Source of the DNA: Desulfocapsa sp. | GTDB taxonomy: Bacteria > Desulfobacterota > Desulfobulbia > Desulfobulbales > Desulfocapsaceae | NCBI GenBank assembly: GCA_029934815.1 | Contig: JAOZLM010000108.1 | Location: 1-7,360, forward strand | Reading direction: 5' to 3' | DNA: 7,360 bases | Shown: positions 1-4,852 of the stretch, piece after piece | Layout of the letters: each line of letters begins with the position of its first letter | Position numbering within the stretch: position 1 is the first letter of the stretch | Notes under the pieces: model-generated | What the model was told of the DNA's origin: nothing | Seen by the model: only the letters and a program-made list of their open reading frames with translations | Databases searched by the model: none | Translations under genes and position numbers: made by a program

Positions 1-139
1 AATTGCAAGATAAACAGAAAGCAATAACACTGCAACATTACGTCATTTCAGTCAATGCCCACATCACCAAACGTTCCACATCACCTACCAACTATGGATC
101 TACCGAAATGATAGCGCGAGAGACAATGAGCGATCAACA

Positions 140-152
140 TCCGAAAATCGGA
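140..152. repeat. Small perfect inverted repeat
   Basis: TCCGA-AAA-TCGGA forms a five-base-pair hairpin with a three-base loop. It has no T-tract on either side. It is reported only as the second hairpin in the kinase 3' region; function unknown and possibly chance. Confidence 0.3.
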
Positions 153-181
153 CGTGTGAGCCAGTCGGGTGCATTTTTTTT

Positions 182-207
182 GTTCAGCGGCTTTTTGCCG
201 ATTGAAC
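182..207. repeat. Stem-loop just downstream of the kinase stop codon
   Basis: On the plus strand GTTCA-G-CGGC-TTTTT-GCCG-AT-TGAAC forms a nine-base-pair stem with a small internal loop and a five-base loop, beginning 18 bases after the kinase stop. It could end or protect the kinase transcript. However, in the minus-strand RNA it is followed by an A-tract, not U, so it does not fit a standard intrinsic terminator. Confidence 0.4.
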
Positions 208-225
208 TTAGTTTAAAATGATAAC

Positions 226-2493
226 TTAGGAGGAGTGCGACTGTACATCCAGCTCTGCCAGAAGGATCTCGGGAAACGAAGAAAGATCGAGTGGCTTTGT
301 GAGACAGAGGTTCATACCTGCACTGAAACAGTCTGCCATGAAGTCACTGGTGGCATGGGCTGTCAAGGCAATAACAGGTAAAGGTGAAAGCCCCTCGGTC
401 TCTTCCTGTTGACGGATCCTGACAGTTGCCTCCAGACCATCCATCACCGGCATCTGAATATCCATAAGGATGACATCCGGGCGTTTTTTTTCCAACTCAG
501 TGAGAAGATCCCGACCATTCTCGCAGCTAACCACTTCTGCTCCCTGTTCTTCAAGAAATGAAGAAAGCATATACCGGTTAATAAACTCGTCTTCGGCAAT
601 GGCAATGACCAATCCCGCAAGAACCTTACCTTTCTCCTGATCTTTTATGTTCTCAACAGCCACTGGTTCGTCCTTCACAGGCTTCCCACATCTACAGGAA
701 AAATAAAATGAACATCCTTTATTTTCGTTATTTTCAAACCACACCTTCCCGTCCATAAGGCTGGCTAGTTTGGCACAGATAGCAAGCCCCAGACCAACAC
801 CCTTGGTTTTGTTTTTCAGACCATTCTCCCCCTGTGTAAACGGTTGAAAAATTGTCTTACTTATATTTCCTGAAATACCGGGACCGGTATCAGTAACACA
901 AAAGCAGAGGGTGATATCAGTATCACTGCTTGCAGATGCGGTAAGGGTCACGGAAACCTCTCCGAATTCGGTATTTTTGATACCATTGGAAAGGAGGTTC
1001 AGGAGAACCTGGTTGATCTTATCACCATCTCCTATCAAAGTTTGGGGAATATTGTCGGCCACCTGGATGGATAGTCTTATGTCTTTACCTTCTACGTCTA
1101 CCTGAATCAGTTTCAAGGCATCGCCAACAAGTTTCCTGGGATCAAAACAGATTGATTCCAAGTGGTTCTCACCAGCCTCAATCTTGGAAAAATTGAGAAT
1201 CATATCGAGGATACTGAACAGGCGCTGAGAAGATCGGTTGATCAATTCCAGTCGATATTGTTGTTCTTGGGTAACCGTACTGTTTAACAGCAGCGTGGAT
1301 AATCCCAAAATGCCGTTGATTGGAGTACGTATTTCATGACTCATATTGGCAAGAAAAATTGATTTTTCCTCGTTAGCCTGCTGGGCTTCAAGCATCGCCT
1401 CACGTGAGGAGGCTTCGGCCTCTTCACGTTGCCGGGACTCTTCCAGGAGTTTGGTCTGACTTTTTCCCAGAGCCGAGGTCATGGCATTGAAGGTCTCAGC
1501 CAATTCACTGAATTCGTTGTCTCCATCCAGTTCAACATACTGATTAAGATCACCGTCACGAATCTTTCCTGCTGCTTTTGTCAGTATTTGTAGCGATGTA
1601 GAAAGTAGCCGTTTAACAAAAAAGTGGCCTGTGAGCAGTATGGCGGCCAGAATCAAGACAAAGAGAATGCAGTAATTGAGCAGTGACTGATACCAACGCT
1701 CACGTAACTGGCTCAGGTCTGAGCCAATGAGGAGGATAAAATCCAGATTATGATACTGAATTGGTACAAAGGCCAGTGCTTTGTTAGCAACAATTTCACT
1801 TCCCCCCTCGGGAAATCTCTTTTGGACTTTTGAAATTGTACGATCGTCAAGTAGAGCCAATGGCGCTTCTGAAATTTTCCGTCCATTTGAAAGCAACAAA
1901 GCCCCCTCTATACCAGCTGCAGAGGTGTAACTGTTAATTTCATGATTCAACGTATTCAGGTCGATGGTGGCAAGAATGGCTCCGTTGATAAACTGTTTGT
2001 TGAGAAAAAAGATCGGGCAGGCAATCTTGAGTTGCGGTATCTTTTTCCCCGTCTCACCTGCAATTGAGGCGATAGTCTGTCGACGAGATAATATCTGCTT
2101 CAGGATTTCATCATCGTACGACAAAGGGTAAGACGGAAGTTGATCCAGCCCCTGTTGGGCGATGAACTTCCGCCCATCACGATCCAGGGTTCCCAGCTTA
2201 AAAAAAGCTGGTCGGAGGGCCTGGAGTGACTTAAGAAAGATAAATTTCTCAGAGTCCTCCATACCCCGAAGAGCAAAAAAACCGGAAACAAATTCAACCT
2301 CATCGGTCAGCTTGTCAAGATAATCAGATATAAGATTCCCCAGGTTGCGGGCTTCTGTTTGTCGTTTATTGAGGAGCTCTTCTTCAAGATAGCTGTGTCG
2401 TTCAACTGCAAGAAAGACACCAAACAGCAAGACAGGAACGAGTGTTGAGGCCAGGAAGAGAAGAGAAATACGGTCACTTATTGATTTCGGCAT
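226..2493 (-). CDS. Hybrid sensor histidine kinase (dCache-like, HAMP, HisKA, HATPase, REC)
   Basis: Inner-membrane hybrid kinase, 755 residues from the ATG at 2493. TM1 is about 9-30. A periplasmic region of about 235 residues has double-Cache features (LGTLDRDGRKF, then IPQLKIACPIF and INGAILATIDL). TM2 is about 271-292, HAMP 293-345, followed by a charged coiled coil to about 378. HisKA carries FLANMSHEIRTPINGILG with phosphoacceptor His386. The ATPase domain has N-box NLLSN (Asn499), G1 DTGPGI (535-540) and G2 GVGLGL (565-570). The receiver (about 628-746) has Glu634/Asp635, phosphoacceptor Asp678 in LMDIQMPVMDG, Thr711 and Lys733. All catalytic residues are present. There is no HPt or output domain, so phosphate must pass to a partner encoded elsewhere. 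The gene starts 16 bases after the PhnD-like gene. A GTG at 2568 would add 25 residues overlapping that gene, but the ATG gives a conventional N-terminus. No strong ribosome site precedes either start. Confidence 0.95.
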   Translation of the reverse strand: MPKSISDRISLLFLASTLVPVLLFGVFLAVERHSYLEEELLNKRQTEARNLGNLISDYLDKLTDEVEFVSGFFALRGMEDSEKFIFLKSLQALRPAFFKLGTLDRDGRKFIAQQGLDQLPSYPLSYDDEILKQILSRRQTIASIAGETGKKIPQLKIACPIFFLNKQFINGAILATIDLNTLNHEINSYTSAAGIEGALLLSNGRKISEAPLALLDDRTISKVQKRFPEGGSEIVANKALAFVPIQYHNLDFILLIGSDLSQLRERWYQSLLNYCILFVLILAAILLTGHFFVKRLLSTSLQILTKAAGKIRDGDLNQYVELDGDNEFSELAETFNAMTSALGKSQTKLLEESRQREEAEASSREAMLEAQQANEEKSIFLANMSHEIRTPINGILGLSTLLLNSTVTQEQQYRLELINRSSQRLFSILDMILNFSKIEAGENHLESICFDPRKLVGDALKLIQVDVEGKDIRLSIQVADNIPQTLIGDGDKINQVLLNLLSNGIKNTEFGEVSVTLTASASSDTDITLCFCVTDTGPGISGNISKTIFQPFTQGENGLKNKTKGVGLGLAICAKLASLMDGKVWFENNENKGCSFYFSCRCGKPVKDEPVAVENIKDQEKGKVLAGLVIAIAEDEFINRYMLSSFLEEQGAEVVSCENGRDLLTELEKKRPDVILMDIQMPVMDGLEATVRIRQQEETEGLSPLPVIALTAHATSDFMADCFSAGMNLCLTKPLDLSSFPEILLAELDVQSHSS

Positions 2494-2509
2494 CAGTTGA
2501 CCCAAAAAG

Positions 2510-3532
2510 CTATTTTTTCTTTTTGGCAAGCATCTTGGTAAGTCCTTCTTCAGTATAACTGTAACCACTGAATTCAGCTATATGTCTGATAATTTCCCAA
2601 TCTCTCTTGTACGACAGAGGCATATACCCTTTTACTTTTTCGGTCTCTTCCGGTAAGGGAGTGCGAGTGTAGTCAAAAAATATCTTCTTGATCTGCCGGA
2701 TGAGTTCCGGGTTCAGATTGTAAACGTAGCCCATGGAAAGGGTTGGGAATTTGGGACTGGCATAAAGGATACGAATATCTTCAGCAGCCACTTTACCATC
2801 AGATATCATCCTTTTGAGAGTACTTGAGGCAACAGCAGCAGCAGGGTAGGTTCCGTCGACAACACCAAGAATGGATTTCTTATGTTTTCCGGAGTAGACG
2901 ACCTGGTATGTGCTGTCCGGTATAAGACCAAATTCGGGCAGCAAGGCCCGCGGGGCTATATTGCCGGAATTTGATGTAGCGGAGGTATGTGCTATGACTT
3001 TTCCCTGCAGATCGTAAAGAGATTGGTAAGGACTATTACTGTTCACGATGACTTGAAGGTGGTACCCGAACATCTCATTTTTTTTGTATCTGTCGGTTTT
3101 GACCGCAAAAGGGATAAAACCTGCCAGATTAACGGCAAAACCGGTTGTTCCGGTAGAAAAACCGGCGATGTGCAATTTACCATCACGCATCAATTGTATT
3201 TCCTCAACCGAAGATGCAACAGACAACCATTCGACCTTTTTACCAGTTTTTTTAGCAATGGTAGCTATTATGCGTTCATGTCTGGGGCTATTGGGTTTAT
3301 CATATTTTCTTCCCCCTTCCGGTGAGATGGTATAATAGAGCACATCCGGATCACTAAATTCTTTCGGGTCTGCCGGTGAATCACAAAGCAGATCTCCATC
3401 CTTATCTACAAACGTAAAAGTCGTCTCTGCAAACAGAGACGTGGGAGAAGATACAAAAAACAGTAGCGGAAGAAACAGACAAATAAAGAACAGAACAATA
3501 CGAGGGCGAGTTTGGGAAGTTATCAGATACAA
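2510..3532 (-). CDS. PhnD-like periplasmic substrate-binding protein
   Basis: Probable exported ligand-binding protein of the phosphate/phosphite/phosphonate (PhnD, TIGR01098-like) type 2 periplasmic binding fold, 340 residues. A signal peptide covers about residues 1-35 (hydrophobic core 12-28, SLFA before the likely cut). The mature start has an acidic DKDGDLLCD (43-51) that resembles a calcium-loop motif and is common in longer PhnD relatives. The most diagnostic segment is GKVIAHTSATSNSGNIAPR (177-195), which shapes the anion pocket in this family. AGFSTGTTGFAVN (123-135) is the corresponding first-lobe segment. The start is TTG, supported by AAGGA 9 bases upstream, an in-frame stop 19 bases upstream of the TTG, and the lack of any later start that keeps the signal peptide. 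The usual permease and ATPase genes are absent, and a hybrid kinase follows after 16 bases. This suggests, by inference, a sensing role rather than uptake. The ligand is unknown; phosphonate specificity should not be assumed. Confidence 0.85.
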   Translation of the reverse strand: MYLITSQTRPRIVLFFICLFLPLLFFVSSPTSLFAETTFTFVDKDGDLLCDSPADPKEFSDPDVLYYTISPEGGRKYDKPNSPRHERIIATIAKKTGKKVEWLSVASSVEEIQLMRDGKLHIAGFSTGTTGFAVNLAGFIPFAVKTDRYKKNEMFGYHLQVIVNSNSPYQSLYDLQGKVIAHTSATSNSGNIAPRALLPEFGLIPDSTYQVVYSGKHKKSILGVVDGTYPAAAVASSTLKRMISDGKVAAEDIRILYASPKFPTLSMGYVYNLNPELIRQIKKIFFDYTRTPLPEETEKVKGYMPLSYKRDWEIIRHIAEFSGYSYTEEGLTKMLAKKKK

Positions 3533-3543
3533 CTGGATTAATC

Positions 3544-3548
3544 CTTGA
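3544..3548 (-). promoter_or_regulatory. Ribosome binding site deciding the TTG start of the PhnD-like gene
   Basis: On the minus strand AAGGA is followed by 9 bases and then TTG at 3532. An in-frame TAA lies 19 bases upstream of the TTG, with no ATG or GTG between, so this site fixes the unusual start codon. Confidence 0.6.
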
Positions 3549-3600
3549 TTTTATCACGGCGTAGAGTTTAAGAAAACTGGTCAAATGAACAGACGCAGTG

Positions 3601-3610
3601 TGACATGTCA
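3601..3610. promoter_or_regulatory. 10-bp perfect palindrome, possible operator
   Basis: TGACATGTCA is its own reverse complement and lies about 70 bases upstream of the TTG start of the PhnD-like gene. It overlaps the best -35 candidate, where a repressor site would be effective. It could equally be chance, because no second copy is visible nearby and I cannot name a matching regulator family. Confidence 0.22.
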
Positions 3611-3642
3611 ACCGGGCAAAGTCAAAGCATTTTACTCCATCC

Positions 3643-3661
3643 CCCGGTTTTTATGAAAACC
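3643..3661 (-). repeat. Hairpin GGTTTT/AAAACC in the leader region
   Basis: On the minus strand GGTTTT-CATA-AAAACC is followed directly by GGGGG. The AACC of its 3' arm is also the start of AACCGGG, which can pair with CCCGGTT at 3616-3610 (seven base pairs, 26-base loop). The two pairings exclude each other. No U-tract follows either one on the minus strand, so neither is a clear terminator. Confidence 0.3.
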
Positions 3662-3690
3662 TGTTGTAAAGTCGGAAAGCTCCGTGCCAT

Positions 3691-4003
3691 CTACGTCTCA
3701 CGACTGTTTTCTGTAGCAAACAAGTAGGAGCCAAATTCATCTCCAAACCAGATGAGTTCCCCGATAGGTTGCATTCCTTCCGGATCAAGGTCACCTCCTG
3801 TTAGAAAGCCGTTTGTCTGTGTGTTCATTAACAAGATGAAAGGGGATGATTTGATCCGGGTCATGTAAAAAAAGAGTATTTACCAGCCGTACCTTGCCTA
3901 TCGGAACAAATGTTATTGCCGGAATAATAGCATGTCCAGACAATTTTGAGTTGAATACTTTGGGAAGATTGTCTTCGGCTGCAGTATTAAACGCAAACTC
4001 TCT
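3691..4003 (-). pseudogene. Decayed phytase-like esterase family gene (PF13449 type), frameshifted and deleted
   Basis: No intact gene is present, but the minus strand reads as a broken one. From 4003 to about 3809 one frame gives NLPKVFNSKLSGHAIIPA (residues 12-29 of the remnant), then TLFLHDPDQIIPFHLVNEHT and DKR. One extra base near 3808 then shifts the frame, and the second frame gives FLTGGDLDPEGMQPIGE and LIWFGDEFGSYLF before a TAG at 3691-3693. From memory of the phytase-like esterase family, these match in order the N-terminal K(V/T)FxxxLxGHAxxPA segment, the LSDPDxxxPFxxVNE segment and the TGxDxDxExxQ...WFGDEFGPYL segment. Normal members have roughly 80-100 residues between the first two and a long C-terminal half, and both are missing. 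No start codon or good ribosome site is seen. Just upstream (4048-4019) the same frame gives a hydrophobic FLLLSILELL interrupted from the rest by two stops, possibly a ruined signal peptide. The family call is by recollection; no search was run. Confidence 0.68.
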
Positions 4004-4050
4004 TTATGTGAATATCTAAAGAAGTTCTAAAATGGATAAAAGTAAAAAGA

Positions 4051-4422
4051 TCAGTATTGTCCAATTAATACCATGAGCCAGACAAGGATCACGAGAAGAA
4101 GCGAAAGAAATACAGCAGCAGATCCCTGATCTTTGGCTCTGCCTGACAATTCATGCTGCTCAAAGCCAAAGCGATCCACGACACTTTCTATGGCAGAGTT
4201 CAGGATCTCAACAATAAGCACAAGCAGGATACTGCCTGCAAGCAGCACCTTTTCAACTGGTGTTGCACCAAGATATAAACCAAGAGGAAGAAGAGCGAGG
4301 GCAGCCAACAATTCCACTCGAAAAGCTTCTTCCTGTTGAAAAGTTGCCCGTAAGCCCTGCAAAGAATAATTACAGCTTTTAACTATCCGCCTCTGAAAGA
4401 TATTACTGGTATGTTTTTCCAT
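4051..4422 (-). CDS. dgkA: Diacylglycerol kinase, prokaryotic integral-membrane type
   Basis: Inner-membrane homotrimeric kinase that uses MgATP to phosphorylate diacylglycerol to phosphatidic acid, recycling lipid released during membrane-derived glucan synthesis. The 123-residue product matches the usual length (E. coli 122). Residues 1-35 form the amphipathic surface region, with YSLQGLRA and the active-site Glu31. Three membrane helices follow at about 36-52, 56-81 and 101-120. The signature EILNSAIESVVDR (72-84) supplies Glu72, Asn75 and Glu79, and HELSGRAKDQGSAAV follows, with Lys97 and Asp98. These align with E. coli Glu69, Asn72, Glu76, Lys94 and Asp95 at a constant offset of three. 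An in-frame upstream start (4515) would add 31 residues lying entirely inside the DUF3465 gene. I chose the ATG at 4422 because it gives the family length. Its ribosome site is weak, fitting coupling through the 20-base overlap. Confidence 0.95.
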   Translation of the reverse strand: MEKHTSNIFQRRIVKSCNYSLQGLRATFQQEEAFRVELLAALALLPLGLYLGATPVEKVLLAGSILLVLIVEILNSAIESVVDRFGFEQHELSGRAKDQGSAAVFLSLLLVILVWLMVLIGQY

Positions 4423-4852
4423 TATATTTAAGCCAGCCATTTGCATGGCGTCCACTGTGATCTCTGTGCGTCCAGTGGATAACACCACCCTGCGCAGTCC
4501 ATTCGTATTCACCATAAAATTCGACCGTATCGCCGGCTTTCAACCCCGGAAGACGTGGTGCCACATCAATGTTATGTGCAACCAGAACAGTTTGGTCAGG
4601 GCTTGTCTGTAAAATAAACTTCTGGTGCTGCAAACCTTTCGTATCGTCACGCAGTACTTTTTTTACGCGTCCTTTCCCCTCTATCTGGACATTGGACTGC
4701 TGATTGACAAAGGCCTTCTGAATGGTTGCTTCCGGAGGCACATACTCAAGGGGTGCCTCGTTAAAACTCATTCCCCCGCTCTGGGCAAGGGCATAAATTA
4801 CTGCCGCAAAAAGCAGCAGTATCAGATTTTTACTTTTCCTGCTCATACTCAT
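4403..4852 (-). CDS. Secreted DUF3465 family protein
   Basis: Small exported protein of unknown function, 149 residues. A basic start (MSMSRKSK) and a hydrophobic stretch at residues 9-23 ending in ALA suggest signal peptidase I cleavage after Ala23, giving a periplasmic mature protein of about 126 residues. The mature part carries motifs I recognise from DUF3465: HQKFIL (76-81), VAHNIDVAPRLPGLKAGD (91-108), VEFYGEYEW (110-118), GGVIHWTHRD (122-131) and the C-terminal GWLKYNGKTYQ (139-149). The strand-rich pattern with conserved His and Trp suggests a small beta-barrel, perhaps OB-like, but this is inference and no activity is assigned. The ATG overlaps the lon TGA as ATGA, with GGAG 8 bases upstream inside lon, so translation is probably coupled to lon. 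Met3 is a possible alternative start. It overlaps dgkA by 20 bases downstream. Confidence 0.85.
   Translation of the reverse strand: MSMSRKSKNLILLLFAAVIYALAQSGGMSFNEAPLEYVPPEATIQKAFVNQQSNVQIEGKGRVKKVLRDDTKGLQHQKFILQTSPDQTVLVAHNIDVAPRLPGLKAGDTVEFYGEYEWTAQGGVIHWTHRDHSGRHANGWLKYNGKTYQ

Larger units (their letters stand above)
1..225. other. Intergenic region downstream of the kinase
   Basis: No gene is supported here. A plus-strand frame is open from a TTG at 3 to 221, but it has no visible ribosome site and shows no recognisable protein motif. The region holds two short inverted repeats (140-152 and 182-207), a run of eight T at 174-181, and the 10-base direct repeat CCACATCACC at 59-68 and 76-85. 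The minus strand from about 210 to 90 stays open without similarity I recognise. No clear intrinsic terminator for the kinase operon is seen. Confidence 0.5.
3533..3690 (-). promoter_or_regulatory. Leader/promoter region of the binding protein-kinase operon
   Basis: Non-coding gap between the decayed gene and the PhnD-like gene. It should hold the operon promoter unless transcription reads through from lon. The best sigma-70 candidate is weak: TTGACA at 3611-3606 with TTCATT at 3589-3584 (spacer 16, only 3 of 6 bases of the -10). This TTGACA overlaps the perfect palindrome TGACATGTCA (3601-3610). Upstream of it, two potential hairpins share bases: GGTTTT/AAAACC (3661-3656 with 3651-3646) and AACCGGG/CCCGGTT (3649-3643 with 3616-3610). 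No known riboswitch consensus is recognised. Confidence 0.3.

Noticed and set aside
59..85. Direct repeat CCACATCACC twice, 17 bases apart
   Set aside because: Only two 10-base copies, with unlike spacer and no further units; not a CRISPR or iteron array.
3..221. Open plus-strand frame of 72 codons at the window start
   Set aside because: It begins with TTG, has no visible ribosome site, no recognisable motif, a biased low-complexity end over the T-tract and hairpin, and is opposite in strand to every real gene here.
2987..3335. Two plus-strand frames opposite the PhnD-like gene
   Set aside because: Antisense to a well-supported binding protein gene, with no ribosome site or motif.
3547..3555. 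Extended -10 element TGATAAAAT before the PhnD-like gene
   Set aside because: A good match, but transcription from it would begin inside or after the AAGGA ribosome site, and no -35 fits at normal spacing.
3402..3611. Minus-strand frame of 69 codons over the start of the PhnD-like gene
   Set aside because: It overlaps the signal peptide region in another frame and its translation shows no motif; the TTG start with AAGGA belongs to the other frame.
3674..3689. Possible sigma-54 promoter starting TGGCAC on the minus strand
   Set aside because: The GC of the -12 element is missing at the required spacing (TTTCC instead of TTGCW).
4001..4022. Inverted repeat TCTTTA/TAAAGA downstream of dgkA
   Set aside because: All A/T but one pair, ten-base loop and no following T-tract; too weak for a terminator.
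4423..4515. N-terminal extension of DgkA by 31 residues
   Set aside because: It is read entirely inside the DUF3465 gene in another frame, and DgkA proteins normally start where the 123-residue version starts.
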